A stretch of 64,000 nt of DNA from Candidatus Afararchaeum irisae (lineage in GTDB: Archaea; Halobacteriota; Halobacteria; Halobacteriales; Afararchaeaceae). The notes below the pieces were generated by a model. That model had not been told where the DNA came from and did not search any database. It was given only the letters and a program-made list of their open reading frames with translations. Positions 42,410-52,251 of the stretch are shown in pieces (position 1 is the stretch's first letter; every line of letters begins with the position of its first letter). Both the position numbers and the translations under genes were made by a program. The DNA is taken from positions 1 to 64,000 of the forward strand of contig JAXIOF010000039.1 of the NCBI GenBank assembly GCA_034190545.1, written 5' to 3'.

Positions 42410-43696
42410 ATGAGTCTCAGGATCAGTAACGGACGCGTCTTTTACGACGGCAGTCTCAGAGACGTCGACATTCTCGTAGACGACGGCGAGATTGCCCAAA
42501 TCGACACAGACGTAGAAGCCGACGACGAGATAGACGCCGACGGGGGTCTCGTTCTCCCGGGTGCTATAGACGTCCACGTCCATTTCAGGGAGCCCGGAGC
42601 GACACACAAGGAGGACTGGCACACAGGATCGAGGTCGGCGGCGGCAGGCGGCGTCACGACTGTAGTCGACCAGCCCAACACCTCTCCGCCGACGGTCGAC
42701 GCCGACGCCTTCGAACAGAAGAGACGTCTCGCGGACGAGAAGTCAGTGATAGACTTCGGCATAAACGCGGGGGTCACGACCGACTGGAAGCCCAATGAGC
42801 TTCTCGACCTCCCCGTCACGGCTTTCGGCGAGATATTCATGGCTGACTCGACCGGAAAGCTCGGCATACCACGTGACCTCTTCGCTGAGGCAGTCGGGAT
42901 CATATCCGAGGATCGAAAGCTCTCGACTATACACGCCGAGGACTCGTCTCTCTTCGTCGAAATAGACGACTACGACGAGGACAACCCAGACGCTTGGTCT
43001 GTCCACCGTCCTCCCGAGGCGGAGGTCTCCGCAGTCGAGGACGCCCTCGGAATCGCCGACGGGATCGAAGACGCGCGTCTCCATTTCGCCCATACGTCAC
43101 ACCCCGACTCGGTCGAAGCCGTCTCGTCGACCTCTCACACGTGCGAGGTCACACCTCACCATCTCTTCCTCTCGCGCGACGACCTTGACCAACTCGGTAC
43201 ATTCGGCAGGATGAACCCGCCCCTTCGCACCGAGGAGGCGAGACAGACTCTCTGGGATATGACCGACACCTTCGATCTGATCGCGAGCGACCACGCTCCC
43301 CACACAGTAGACGAGAAGAATGCTCCTATAACTCAGGCACCCTCGGGAGTACCCGGTGTCGAGACTCTACTCCCGCTTGTTCTCGGAGCCGTCGTCGAGG
43401 ACAAACTCAGTCTTTCGAGAGCCGTCGAGCTAACCTCGACGAACCCCGCTGAAGTCTTCGGATTCGACTCGAAGGGCGGTATAGAGGTCGGAAACGACGC
43501 TGACCTCGTGGTTACAGATATGGAGACTGAGGAGATAAGAGCCGAGAAGCTACACTCGAAGGCAGGCTGGACACCTTTCGAGTCCTTCGATGCCGTCTTT
43601 CCTGACCTAGTTCTCTGCCGAGGCGAGGTCGTCTACGACGCCGATAACGGGAGCTTCGGCGAGGCGGGACACGGAGAACTAGTCTTTCCGGAGTAG
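42410..43696 (+). CDS. pyrC: Dihydroorotase
   Basis: Third step of pyrimidine synthesis. The 428-aa amidohydrolase has the metal motif DVHVHFREPG (near residue 53-62), GGVTTVVDQPNTSP, HAEDSSLF, TPHHLFLS, and the catalytic Asp in ASDHAPHT. A ring-opening hydrolase for another cyclic amide is less likely given the strong DHOase pattern. It is 76 bp downstream of mscS with its own gap and may have its own promoter. Confidence 0.93.
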   Translation: MSLRISNGRVFYDGSLRDVDILVDDGEIAQIDTDVEADDEIDADGGLVLPGAIDVHVHFREPGATHKEDWHTGSRSAAAGGVTTVVDQPNTSPPTVDADAFEQKRRLADEKSVIDFGINAGVTTDWKPNELLDLPVTAFGEIFMADSTGKLGIPRDLFAEAVGIISEDRKLSTIHAEDSSLFVEIDDYDEDNPDAWSVHRPPEAEVSAVEDALGIADGIEDARLHFAHTSHPDSVEAVSSTSHTCEVTPHHLFLSRDDLDQLGTFGRMNPPLRTEEARQTLWDMTDTFDLIASDHAPHTVDEKNAPITQAPSGVPGVETLLPLVLGAVVEDKLSLSRAVELTSTNPAEVFGFDSKGGIEVGNDADLVVTDMETEEIRAEKLHSKAGWTPFESFDAVFPDLVLCRGEVVYDADNGSFGEAGHGELVFPE

Positions 43697-43716
43697 TTGG
43701 TATAGTAGATAGTATA

Positions 43717-45042
43717 TCACCTCGAAGCCGACTCACTGTGGACGATTACGACGGGTATGTCGACCTTGTTTATGACCTGTTCGACCATCGGGGGCGAGAA
43801 GATCCTCGAAGCCACGGGTCTGTCGGTCGACGCGCCGAGCAACATAAGGTCGTACTCCCTGCATGCCTTCGATATGAACTCCTCTCGTGAGATGTTAGAC
43901 GCGTTCGTGACACGTGTCTCGAACCTTCCGGAGAAGCCGTCGACGAGGTCGAAGAGACCTTTCTCGGCAGTCCTTCTCCCGCTCTCGTTCGATATGATCT
44001 TCGAGACACTTATCGCGCCCTTTCCGACGAGACGTGACGCGAAATCGACCATGAGACGTGAGATCTCATCGTCCCCCTTGACGGGAACGAGTATGTCGTG
44101 CCACGGACCCGAGTCGCTTTTCTCCTCGGACGGCGACGGACGGAAGACGACTACGTCCCTGTCACCTCCAAAGAGACGCGTGATATAGTCGGAGAGGCTT
44201 GAGTCGCCTTCCCACGGCACCGCTATGAGGTCACACGAGTACCTCTCGGCGGCGTCTAAGACTGCGCGCGCGTCGTCGAGCTCTGCTTCGAGTATAGAGA
44301 CCTTGACGTTGACGTCGTACCCCTCTCTGATCTCGTTTGCGAGATCCTCTAACTTCCTCGCGTTCTCTATGACATTTTCGTCCTCGGTGACGTTGAGGAG
44401 GACTACCCGTCCCGCCTCGTGTGCCCCCGCTATCTGTGCGGCGAAGTCGGTTATACCCGTGTCCTCTCTGTGGCGTATAGGCACGAGGACACGGTCGTCA
44501 CTCCAAGTGTGTTCGTAGAGGTACTCCGACCTCACGTCGTAGAAACGCGTCTTCCAGACGTAGAATACGCTTCCGACAACCAACGTAGCACCGAAGACTG
44601 AGATGACATACAGGTAAGAGTCGGTCTTCAGAATAACCGCAAGGAGTGTCGCTGAGAAAGCACTCGGATGTTCGAATCCCCCGAACCAGGTTACTACACC
44701 CGTGACGAAGAGAGCAATTCCTGCCGCGACACCGCCGTAGCCGAAGATGGTGAAAGAAGCCCAGCCTATGAAAGCACCCAGCGTAAGTCCTCCTATCAGG
44801 CTCCTCGTGTTCGAGTAGTCGCCGTCAGGTTCGGAGAAGAGTGTGTATGTCGCTGACGCGAGCGGTGGAAAGAGGAAGTAACTGATCTGACTCATCACCC
44901 CTATCTCTATTATGAGGACGAGAAGTGCGGGCACGAAGACGAGGACGGAGATATGAACGAGGTTCGAGGTGTTAGAGAGCCATCTTCTCCATCCGACCCT
45001 CGACCCTTGGAGAAGAGGGGCGAGATACGACTGAGGCTTCAT
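43717..45042 (-). CDS. HPP-family membrane protein fused to universal stress domains
   Basis: A 441-aa two-part protein. Residues about 20-165 form an HPP-type membrane domain with five or so helices (ISYFLFPPLASATYTLFSEP, GGFEHPSAFSATLLAVILK). The rest contains two UspA-like domains (RVLVPIRHREDTGITDF and DILVPVKGDDEISRLMVDF) ending in PVVIVHSESASR. HPP proteins have been linked to nitrite transport in chloroplasts and cyanobacteria; transport of a small anion gated by the Usp domains is inference. Monocistronic, convergent with pyrC. Confidence 0.85.
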   Translation of the reverse strand: MKPQSYLAPLLQGSRVGWRRWLSNTSNLVHISVLVFVPALLVLIIEIGVMSQISYFLFPPLASATYTLFSEPDGDYSNTRSLIGGLTLGAFIGWASFTIFGYGGVAAGIALFVTGVVTWFGGFEHPSAFSATLLAVILKTDSYLYVISVFGATLVVGSVFYVWKTRFYDVRSEYLYEHTWSDDRVLVPIRHREDTGITDFAAQIAGAHEAGRVVLLNVTEDENVIENARKLEDLANEIREGYDVNVKVSILEAELDDARAVLDAAERYSCDLIAVPWEGDSSLSDYITRLFGGDRDVVVFRPSPSEEKSDSGPWHDILVPVKGDDEISRLMVDFASRLVGKGAISVSKIISNESGRRTAEKGLFDLVDGFSGRFETRVTNASNISREEFISKACREYDLMLLGASTDRPVASRIFSPPMVEQVINKVDIPVVIVHSESASR

Positions 45043-45116
45043 GCTAATGTTTTACATACATTACCAATCCCCCTTAACTTCAAGCTTTCTTATCTCAAGG
45101 ATCGAATGTGAGGATA

Positions 45117-45884
45117 TTATCTTTCCTCGCCTGAGACTGCACCTCTCTTTAACTCGCGCGTCTTCTCTTCGACAGCCTCGGCGTACTCCTCGTTCTCCGC
45201 AGCAGTCTCGACAAAGACGCTCCCTGCGACAACTCCGTCGGCACCTCCCTCGATTATCGACCGAGCGTGTTCCTCCTTCGAGACGCCGAATCCGACAGCC
45301 TTTGGGACGTCGTAGCCTTCGAGTCTTTCGAGGACGTCGTATGTCGTCCCCGAGACGTCTTCGCGCGCCCCCGTCGTGCCGAGACGTGCCTGTACGTAGA
45401 CGAAGCCCGAGACACGTTCCATGATACCTTCTATTCTCTCGTCGTCTGTCGTCGGAGCGATTATGAAGATAAGGTCAACATCGTTCTTTCGGCACGCCTC
45501 GTAGAGCTCGTCCGACTCCTCGACCGGCAGATCGGGGACGATTATACCTTCTATTCCGACTTCGGCACAGTCCTCGACGAACTCCTCGACCCCTCTGTGG
45601 AATATGATGTTGTAGTAGGTCATTACGACGAGTGGAACCTCGACCTCCGCCTCGCTGACCTTCTCGAAGAAGACATCGGGTGTCATTCCGTTTTCGAGTG
45701 CGCGCGCTATCGCCTCCTGTATAGTCGGACCGTCTGCGACGGGCTCGCTGAAAGGGAGTCCGACCTCTATCACGTCCGCGCCTCCGTCTTCGAGTGCCTC
45801 TATTATCTCGGGAACCGACTCGACCGAAGGGTCGCCCGCAGTAAAGTAGGGTATCAGAGCGGGCTCGTCGGGGAACTCGATCAT
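45117..45884 (-). CDS. trpA: Tryptophan synthase alpha subunit
   Basis: Cleaves indole-glycerol phosphate to indole. The 255-aa TIM barrel shows [17 protein letters not shown] (catalytic Glu), [15 protein letters not shown] (catalytic Asp) and [13 protein letters not shown] with the phosphate-binding end GADGVVAGS. Its start overlaps the trpB stop by 4 bp, so the two subunits are translationally coupled. Confidence 0.95.
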   Translation of the reverse strand: MIEFPDEPALIPYFTAGDPSVESVPEIIEALEDGGADVIEVGLPFSEPVADGPTIQEAIARALENGMTPDVFFEKVSEAEVEVPLVVMTYYNIIFHRGVEEFVEDCAEVGIEGIIVPDLPVEESDELYEACRKNDVDLIFIIAPTTDDERIEGIMERVSGFVYVQARLGTTGAREDVSGTTYDVLERLEGYDVPKAVGFGVSKEEHARSIIEGGADGVVAGSVFVETAAENEEYAEAVEEKTRELKRGAVSGEER

Positions 45885-47065
45885 ACCTCCACCCCCGACT
45901 TCTCCATGACTGTGTCGAGATCCTTGTCCCCTCTCCCCGAGAGGTTGACGACGACGAAGTCCCCGAGGTCTTCCTTTTCGAGTAGAGCGACCGCGTGGCT
46001 CGATTCGAGAGCGGGGATTATCCCCTCAGTCTCACTCACGAGATGGAATGCTTCGAGTGCCTCGTCGTCGTCGGCTGTCCTCGGCTCGACCCTGCCCGAG
46101 TCAACGAGGTAGGCGAGTTCGGGTCCGACGCCCGAGTAGTCGAGACCCGCGCTCAGAGAGTGGCTTTCGAGTATCTGTCCGTCTTCGTCTTCGAGAATCT
46201 TAGTACGCGCGCCGTGGAGGACGCCCTCCTCACCTATGTTGAGCGAAGCCGAGTTGGGTGCCCTCTCCTCGTTGACTTCGAGTGAAGAACCCCCCGCCTC
46301 TACGGCGTAGAGGTCGACCTCCTCGTCGTCTATGAAGTCGTAGAAAGCCCCCATCGTGTTCGACCCGCCACCCGCACAAGCGACGACCGAGTCGGGGAGA
46401 CGACCCTCCTTCTCTACCGACTGTTGACGTATCTCTCTGCCTATCACGCTCTGGAAGTCACGTACCATCGCGGGGAAGGGATGGGGACCCACTATCGATC
46501 CTATGACGTAATGTGTGTCCTCGACGTTCGTAGCCCAGTCACGCAGCGTCTCGTTTATGGCGTCCTTGAGAGTACCCGTCCCTGTCTCGACGGGGTTGAC
46601 CTCCGCCCCCATCAGACGCATACGGAAGACGTTGGGCTTCTGTCTCTCTATGTCCTTCGCTCCCATGTATATCTCACAGTCGATTCCGAGTGCCGCCGCA
46701 GCCATCGCTGTCGCAGTCCCGTGCTGTCCCGCCCCTGTCTCGGCGATTATCCTGTCCTTCCCCATCCTCTTCGCTAAGAGTGCCTGACCAAGAGCGTTGT
46801 TGAGCTTGTGCGCGCCTCCGTGGAGTAGATCCTCGCGCTTGAGGTAGACCTTCGAACCCACGCGTTCGCTGAGCTCGGGAGCGTGGTAGAGGGGCGTCGG
46901 ACGTCCCCCGTAGTCTCTGAGCTTCGCGTTGAGGTCGTCGAGAAAGTCGTCGTCACTCAGATACTCGTCGTAAGCCTCCTCAAGCTCCTCTATCGCGGGC
47001 ATCAGAACCTCGGGAACGTACTGACCTCCGTAATCCCCGAACTTGCCCTCTGAGTTAGCAGTCAT
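45881..47065 (-). CDS. trpB: Tryptophan synthase beta subunit
   Basis: PLP enzyme joining indole and serine. The 394-aa TrpB1-type chain has the Schiff-base Lys in [24 protein letters not shown], the phosphate loop [13 protein letters not shown], and [15 protein letters not shown]. The alpha-interaction loop is present, so it should function with the adjacent TrpA. Confidence 0.95.
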   Translation of the reverse strand: MTANSEGKFGDYGGQYVPEVLMPAIEELEEAYDEYLSDDDFLDDLNAKLRDYGGRPTPLYHAPELSERVGSKVYLKREDLLHGGAHKLNNALGQALLAKRMGKDRIIAETGAGQHGTATAMAAAALGIDCEIYMGAKDIERQKPNVFRMRLMGAEVNPVETGTGTLKDAINETLRDWATNVEDTHYVIGSIVGPHPFPAMVRDFQSVIGREIRQQSVEKEGRLPDSVVACAGGGSNTMGAFYDFIDDEEVDLYAVEAGGSSLEVNEERAPNSASLNIGEEGVLHGARTKILEDEDGQILESHSLSAGLDYSGVGPELAYLVDSGRVEPRTADDDEALEAFHLVSETEGIIPALESSHAVALLEKEDLGDFVVVNLSGRGDKDLDTVMEKSGVEV

Positions 47066-47100
47066 GTTCTTTCTTGTTCATCTATGTACTCATCTGTACA

Positions 47101-47889
47101 TTAAGCTTGTGTTTCGCGCGCCCCCACGAGCCTCCGTGTCGTCGCGCTCACGTCGTCGTCCTGCATTATAGCCGTTCCGACGAGGAGAGCGTCAGCACCT
47201 GCCTCGACCATCCTCTCGACGTCTTCGCGCGTCTCTATTCCGCTCTCGGCGATACCTATTCTGTCGTCAGGCACCTCGGGTAGAAGATCCTCCGAGACTG
47301 AGAGGTCGACCTCCAACTGCTTGAGGTCACGGCTGTTGACCCCTATCAGACCTGCGTCTGTATCGAGCGCGCGTTCGAGCTCTTCGTGTGTGTGTACCTC
47401 GACTAAGGGCTGTAGACCCAGACTTAGAGCCTCGTCGACGAGTTCGCCGAGTTCGTCGTCGAGGAACGCGGCTATCAGGAGTACCATGTCGGTCTCGACC
47501 TCGTATAGCTGAGAAGAGTCGAGTATGAAGTCTTTCCGGAGTACGGGCACCTCGACGGCGTCCCTCACGCGTCTCAGATTTTCGAGACTCCCCCCGAAAT
47601 GTTCGGGCTCCGTGAGTACTGAGAGAGCCGAAGCACCGCCCTCGACCATCTCCCTCGCCGCCTCGACGGGGTCTGTCTCTTTCACTCCCTGAGTCGTCGG
47701 GGAAGTCGGCTTGACCTCCGCTATCAGTGGTGTTCTGTTGTCGTCGTTCGCGTCTTCGACTGCGTCCTCGAAGCTTCTCGGTTCGACCTCATCTATCCTT
47801 CTCTCGGCTTCTTTCGCTCGTTTTCTCGCGTCTTCGAGTATATCCCTCACGTCGGGATGTATCTCGCCGTCTTCGTCGTTCACAGTCAT
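47101..47889 (-). CDS. trpC: Indole-3-glycerol phosphate synthase
   Basis: A 262-aa TIM barrel with [15 protein letters not shown] (in place of the usual KxxSPS), [11 protein letters not shown], and [15 protein letters not shown] plus [12 protein letters not shown]. It supplies TrpA with substrate. The order trpC-trpB-trpA runs right to left with a 35-bp gap before trpB. trpD, E, F and G are not in the window, so the pathway is split, as in other haloarchaea. Confidence 0.94.
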   Translation of the reverse strand: MTVNDEDGEIHPDVRDILEDARKRAKEAERRIDEVEPRSFEDAVEDANDDNRTPLIAEVKPTSPTTQGVKETDPVEAAREMVEGGASALSVLTEPEHFGGSLENLRRVRDAVEVPVLRKDFILDSSQLYEVETDMVLLIAAFLDDELGELVDEALSLGLQPLVEVHTHEELERALDTDAGLIGVNSRDLKQLEVDLSVSEDLLPEVPDDRIGIAESGIETREDVERMVEAGADALLVGTAIMQDDDVSATTRRLVGARETQA

Positions 47890-47973
47890 CTTCTTGTCCT
47901 AACTACTACACGCGGCTACTACTACCTACCGGCAGAACGCAAGTAATTAAGACTCCGCCTCTCTACCACCGCC

Positions 47974-49284
47974 ATGAGACTAAGCTGTCTCGGGGGTGCC
48001 CGCGAGGTCGGCAGGAGTGCGTTCCTTATCGACGACCTCCTCGTTGACTACGGAATGAAGACGGGCAACCCTCCCGAGTTCCCTCTTTCACGTGCCGACC
48101 CCGAAGAGGTCGTTATATCACACGGACATCTCGACCACGTCGGCGCGCTCCCGACCCTGATGCACGACTACCCATCCGTCCACCAGACACCTCCGACACG
48201 TAACCTCTCGGAGCTACTCGCCAACGACACTCTCAAGATTGCCCAGAGATCCGGGTCGTACAGAGCACCTTTCTCACGCGAGGACGTCTCACGTCTCTCG
48301 GAGGTCTCACGTCTCCACGGTTACGGAGACCGAGAGGGGTTCGAGGCGGCGGGCTTCGACTGTGACTTCCACCACGCTGGACATATACCCGGGAGTGCCT
48401 CGGTCAGGATCGACGACGGCGAGACGAGACTCCTCTACACCGGAGACATAAACACGACACAGACACGTCTCTTAGAAGCCGCTTCGCCGCCGCCTCCTGC
48501 AGACGCCCTAATGATCGAGAGCACCTACTTTAACTACGAACACGAAGACCGCGAGAAGGTTGAGGAAGAGTTCGTGAGGTCGGTGAGGGAGACCCTCCAC
48601 CAGGGCGGCGACGTACTGATACCCGTCTTCGCGATAGGACGCACTCAGGAGATTCTGATGGTGCTCGCCGAAAACGACATACCGTGTTATGTCGACGGAA
48701 TGGGCTGTGACGTCACGACTATACTCCGCGAACATCCCGACTACGTCCGTGATCCCGAGGCTCTCAAGAGAGCGTGGAACCACGCGAGAAAGGTCGACCC
48801 ATCGAAGAGAGACCGAGTTCTCGGAAACGGTGCAGCAGTCGTCACCACGAGCGGTATGCTCACGGGCGGACCCGCTATGTACTACATAAAAGGTCTCTTC
48901 GACAACCCCGCGAACAAGATCTGTCTTACGGGCTACCAGGTCGAGGGAACCCCCGGCAGGCGTGCACTCGATTCGAGCCGCGCTGAGATCGACGGCAAGA
49001 TACTCCCGATTTCGGCACAGGTCGAGCTACACGACTTCTCCGCCCACGCCGATGGCGACGGTACGAAATCTTCCGATTTCGTTAGCCAACGAGAGCAAAG
49101 CTCTCGTGACGGTCTCAAGTCATACGTCGAGAAGGCAGTCGAGAACGGGGTCGAGGAGGTTCTGTGTGTCCACGGCGACGAAGACGACTGTGTCGCCTTC
49201 GCTGAATGGGTCCGCGAGGATATCGGGGTCGAGGCGCACGCGCCGAAGCTCGGTGAAAAGGTCGAGATAGGTAAAATACGATGA
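47974..49284 (+). CDS. Beta-CASP metallo-beta-lactamase ribonuclease
   Basis: A 436-aa MBL/beta-CASP nuclease of the CPSF2/RNase J superfamily, without KH domains. Metal motif II is SHGHLDHVGALP; HHAGHIPGSASV, YTGDINTT, the beta-CASP motifs (VFAIGRTQE; TTSGMLTGGPAMYY; HDFSAHAD) and the final CVHGD are all present. It likely acts on RNA ends. Residues about 364-380 (TKSSDFVSQREQSSRDG) interrupt the expected SAHADGDGLKSYVEK and are encoded by a palindromic insertion (see 49057-49113). All catalytic residues lie outside the insert, so activity may be kept. Confidence 0.88.
   Translation: MRLSCLGGAREVGRSAFLIDDLLVDYGMKTGNPPEFPLSRADPEEVVISHGHLDHVGALPTLMHDYPSVHQTPPTRNLSELLANDTLKIAQRSGSYRAPFSREDVSRLSEVSRLHGYGDREGFEAAGFDCDFHHAGHIPGSASVRIDDGETRLLYTGDINTTQTRLLEAASPPPPADALMIESTYFNYEHEDREKVEEEFVRSVRETLHQGGDVLIPVFAIGRTQEILMVLAENDIPCYVDGMGCDVTTILREHPDYVRDPEALKRAWNHARKVDPSKRDRVLGNGAAVVTTSGMLTGGPAMYYIKGLFDNPANKICLTGYQVEGTPGRRALDSSRAEIDGKILPISAQVELHDFSAHADGDGTKSSDFVSQREQSSRDGLKSYVEKAVENGVEEVLCVHGDEDDCVAFAEWVREDIGVEAHAPKLGEKVEIGKIR
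49057..49113. mobile_element. In-frame palindromic insertion with 6-bp direct repeat
   Basis: GACGGT at 49057-49062 and again at 49108-49113 flanks a 45-bp insert (49063-49107) made of ACGAAATC-TTCC-GATTTCGT, linker TAGCCA, and ACGAGAGC-AAA-GCTCTCGT. Insert plus one repeat is 51 bp, so the host reading frame is preserved with 17 extra codons. Bases 49084-49107 are identical to 37943-37966 in the hairpin array. The direct repeat looks like a target-site duplication. Confidence 0.85.
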
Positions 49285-49667
49285 CAGGAGAGGGGCATTC
49301 GTACCTTAAAGCCGTCGTACTCGTAGGAGTAGGCGGATTCGCCGGTGCGGGTCTACGTTATGCCGTCTCGGCTTCTCTCGCATCGCCTCTCGGCACTCTC
49401 GCGGTCAACGTCGTTGGGAGCTTCCTCCTCGGCGTCGTGATGTATGAGTCTATCCACATAGGCTTCGTATCGAGGGAGTCACGTTACGTCGTCTCGACGG
49501 GATTTCTGTCGTCTCTCACGACTTACAGCACCTTTGGAGTTGAGACGTTTACACAGCCTACCGTCACGTATACAGTCGCCAATTTCGGAGCCAACTACGT
49601 CCTCGGTCTCACTGCGGTGTATCTCGGACGCGAACTAATCCTGAGAACAACGAGGTGTGATCGATGA
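49281..49667 (+). CDS. crcB1: Fluoride channel CrcB/Fluc, first paralogue
   Basis: A 128-aa protein with four membrane helices and the Fluc signatures GGFAGAGLRYAVS, VNVVGSFLLGVV and TGFLSSLTTYSTFGVET. Its start overlaps the beta-CASP gene stop by 4 bp (ATGA). It exports fluoride as a dimer with the adjacent paralogue. Confidence 0.93.
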   Translation: MTGEGHSYLKAVVLVGVGGFAGAGLRYAVSASLASPLGTLAVNVVGSFLLGVVMYESIHIGFVSRESRYVVSTGFLSSLTTYSTFGVETFTQPTVTYTVANFGANYVLGLTAVYLGRELILRTTRCDR

Positions 49668-50014
49668 GTTCTGTCCAGACCGCCTTACTCGTCGGCATCG
49701 GCGGTGCTATGGGGGCAGCCGCACGGTACTCGGTCTCGAGAGTAGTAAGCATGAGAGAGTTCCCTCTTTCGACCTTGGTCGTTAACGCCGTCGGGAGCTT
49801 CGTACTCGCACTCGTGACCTTCTCCGACGCCGGAAGCCAGCTAACACTTCTCGTCGGCACGGGAGCGTGTGGCTCCTTCACTACTTTCTCGTCGTTCTCG
49901 TTCGAGACCTTCCGTCTCTGGGAGACGGGCGAGAAACCACGGTCGGCTCTCAACGCCGCCGCCAATCTCGTTCTGTCGCTCACGGCTGTCTGGCTCGGAT
50001 CTATATTAGTATAG
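49664..50014 (+). CDS. crcB2: Fluoride channel CrcB/Fluc, second paralogue
   Basis: A 116-aa paralogue overlapping crcB1 by 4 bp. It has GGAMGAAARYSVSR, VVNAVGSFVLALV and GACGSFTTFSSFSFETF. Tandem pairs of this family typically insert in opposite orientations to form an antiparallel heterodimer. No fluoride riboswitch is seen upstream; the pair is coupled to the beta-CASP gene instead. Confidence 0.93.
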   Translation: MSSVQTALLVGIGGAMGAAARYSVSRVVSMREFPLSTLVVNAVGSFVLALVTFSDAGSQLTLLVGTGACGSFTTFSSFSFETFRLWETGEKPRSALNAAANLVLSLTAVWLGSILV

Positions 50015-51307
50015 TTATACCGCCGACTCGGTGTCCTCGTGTATAACTACGAGACGTATGTCGTTTCCGCCGATCCTCTCGGTGAGCCGACTTTTCATCT
50101 CCTCGGCTATACCCCTGTTGCCGTCGGCGACCCTCACAACGATCTCCTCGGGATCTCTGTAGACGACACCCGAACTGTAAGACACCTCGACAGACAGAAC
50201 CTCGACATCCATCTCGTCGCCTATCATTCTCACAGTCTCCTCAATCTCGGCGTTCTGTCTCTCTTTCCCAGTCGTCGCCCCGAGAACCGACGACATAATT
50301 AGAACGACGATGAGGAGAACTCCCATCCGTCTCAGTGTCGTGCTCTTCGCCTTCTCCTCCTCGAACCAGTACTTCGGACGGTAGCCCTCCGCCCAGAAGG
50401 TCGCGAGGCTTGCGAGGTTTATAGAGAGGACGTTGACGAGTACGAGTAACCCCGCGCTCACAGCCATCGGGTAGTCGAAGTAGGCTATTCCGAGTCCGAC
50501 GGTCGCGGCGGGAGGAATGAGTGCGGCGGCTATCATGACCCCCACGAGTGCCGTACTCATACCCGATGTGAGTGAGAGCGCGCCCGCTATTCCCGAACCC
50601 AGCGCGACCGTGAGCGAGAGTATCCCCGGGTTGACCCTCTCGTTGACCTGTCTCAGGAGACGCAGGTCGATATGTGGAACTGCGACGAAACGCGCGAAAG
50701 CCGCGAAGACTGCCGCACTCGCTACTGCGACCACGACACCGACCAACTGGAGCTTGACGCCGTCGTAGAAGAGTTCGTCGTCCCTCACGACAGTGCCGAC
50801 GCTAGAGGCTATCGGAGGTCCTATCAGGGGGGCTATAACCATGCTTCCCACGACGACCGCGGCGGAGTCTGTCAGAAGACCCGCAGTCGCGACGACTGAG
50901 CTAAGTAATGTGAAGAGGACATAATGTGACTTACTCCGTGTCATCTCCCGCGCCGTTGAGATCATCTCCTCGCGCGATATACGGCTGTCAGTCGCGTTTT
51001 CATCCTCCCCCTCCTCAGACTCAGACCCGTCTTCTTCCTCTTCCTCTTCTCTCTTCTCCTCTAGCTTCCGCGACACGACTGTCTCGGTGTCTGTGACTAC
51101 AGTGTAGCCCTCTCTCTCGACCCCCGCCTCTCTGAGACGTTCGAGGGCGTCTTCGACACCGTCTTCCTCGACGGGGAAGCTCACGACGTTCGAGTACTCC
51201 CTGCCTGAAGTCTCGTCAGTGACTGTGTACTCGAAGTCGGCTTCCTCCAACGTCTCGACGACTGCATCTATCTTCCCTTCCGGAACCGCGACCTGTATTA
51301 GCCGCAC
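50015..51307 (-). CDS. DUF389/TIGR00341 family membrane protein
   Basis: A 430-aa protein from the GTG at 51307. An N-terminal ACT-like domain ([20 protein letters not shown]) is followed by a very acidic linker (about 88-110, Glu-rich), and then six or more membrane helices with the family core [18 protein letters not shown] and ISLASFWAEG-like [13 protein letters not shown] soluble C-terminal tail follows. Function unknown. The frame extends to 51793 but would then overlap the divergent engB over most of its length. Confidence 0.86.
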   Translation of the reverse strand: MRLIQVAVPEGKIDAVVETLEEADFEYTVTDETSGREYSNVVSFPVEEDGVEDALERLREAGVEREGYTVVTDTETVVSRKLEEKREEEEEEDGSESEEGEDENATDSRISREEMISTAREMTRSKSHYVLFTLLSSVVATAGLLTDSAAVVVGSMVIAPLIGPPIASSVGTVVRDDELFYDGVKLQLVGVVVAVASAAVFAAFARFVAVPHIDLRLLRQVNERVNPGILSLTVALGSGIAGALSLTSGMSTALVGVMIAAALIPPAATVGLGIAYFDYPMAVSAGLLVLVNVLSINLASLATFWAEGYRPKYWFEEEKAKSTTLRRMGVLLIVVLIMSSVLGATTGKERQNAEIEETVRMIGDEMDVEVLSVEVSYSSGVVYRDPEEIVVRVADGNRGIAEEMKSRLTERIGGNDIRLVVIHEDTESAV

Positions 51308-51365
51308 AGTCTGTCTTCGACTGCGTCTCTTAAAAGCTTTTGAGCGTCTGCGACATAGACACAGT

Positions 51366-51980
51366 ATGTTCGAAGGACCGGATGTCGACTCCGAGGTCGT
51401 CCTCGTCGGGAGGTCGAACGTCGGCAAGACGACACTTATGCGTGAGATCACGGGGAAGCAGTACGACACGGGACGACGCCCCGGGGTGACTCTCGAGCCC
51501 AACTCGTACGACTGGTCGGCGGAGTCGTTCGCTGTCACCGACCTCCCCGGATTCGGATTCATGAACGGAGTCGAGGAGTCGCGACGCGAGAAGATAAAAG
51601 ACGGCGTCGTCGAGTACGTCGAGTCGAACTCCGACAGGATACTCGTCGCGGTCGAGGTCGTAGACGGCAACTCTTTCGTCGAGATAGTCGACAGATGGAC
51701 AGAGAGAGGAGAGGTTCCCCACGATGTCGACATGTTCCGGTTCCTCGCCGACCTCGAAATTCCGACGGTCGTTGCGGTCAACAAGACAGACAAGATCGAC
51801 GACCGTGACTCCGAACTCGACGAGATAGGCGAACGTCTGGGTCTCCTGCCGCCGTGGGATCAGTGGGACGACACAATCGCACCCATCTCGGCGAAGAGAG
51901 GCAACATAGAGGCTCTCAACTCGGCGGTCGGCGAGAAGCTCAGACACCAGAACAGACACGACCTCCTCAAGTTCTTCTGA
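51366..51980 (+). CDS. engB: EngB-type GTP-binding protein
   Basis: A 204-aa TRAFAC GTPase: P-loop [13 protein letters not shown] at about residues 14-26, [10 protein letters not shown] (switch I), [11 protein letters not shown] (G3), NKTDKIDD (G4) and ISAKRGN (G5). The bacterial relative YihA/EngB acts in large ribosomal subunit assembly; the archaeal role is presumed similar. I chose ATG 51366 ([10 protein letters not shown]); the frame upstream runs through the divergent DUF389 gene. Confidence 0.92.
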   Translation: MFEGPDVDSEVVLVGRSNVGKTTLMREITGKQYDTGRRPGVTLEPNSYDWSAESFAVTDLPGFGFMNGVEESRREKIKDGVVEYVESNSDRILVAVEVVDGNSFVEIVDRWTERGEVPHDVDMFRFLADLEIPTVVAVNKTDKIDDRDSELDEIGERLGLLPPWDQWDDTIAPISAKRGNIEALNSAVGEKLRHQNRHDLLKFF

Positions 51981-51985
51981 TAGGT

Positions 51986-52240
51986 ATGATTAAGCTCGGA
52001 GTCCTCCTCTTCGTCGTCGGCTTCGTCGTACTCGGGGTCGGCATGAACCCCGGTCTCTGGCAGTGCGCCGACACAGGTGGGATCACAGATATGACTCCGA
52101 CAGACGCCTCGCCTCTTCCCGATGGTGTCTGTGTTCCCATCTCAGACGATGCATCGATGGTACTCGGATTAGTCGTCGGCTTTAGCTTTATACTCGTGGG
52201 GACTGTCATGGTCTTCGAGAGTTACAGGTCACACGTCTGA
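51986..52240 (+). CDS. Small two-helix membrane protein (84 aa)
   Basis: Not recognised. Two membrane helices (LGVLLFVVGFVVLGVGM and MVLGLVVGFSFILVGTVMV) flank an external loop with two cysteines (WQCADTG and DGVCVPI) that could pair. It starts 5 bp after engB with TAGGT before the ATG and is probably in the engB transcript. Confidence 0.7.
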   Translation: MIKLGVLLFVVGFVVLGVGMNPGLWQCADTGGITDMTPTDASPLPDGVCVPISDDASMVLGLVVGFSFILVGTVMVFESYRSHV

Positions 52241-52251
52241 CATCTACGCCC

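Noticed and set aside
44668-44690. T-loop-like GTTCGAATCCC suggesting a tRNA
   Set aside because: It lies within the HPP-family gene, and no acceptor or D-stem pairing could be built around it.
49250-49290. Fluoride riboswitch for the crcB pair
   Set aside because: crcB1 starts inside the stop of the upstream gene, so there is no leader for a riboswitch.
51308-51793. Upstream extension of the DUF389 gene
   Set aside because: It overlaps engB on the opposite strand and lacks the family pattern, while the GTG at 51307 starts exactly at the conserved LIQVAVPEG.
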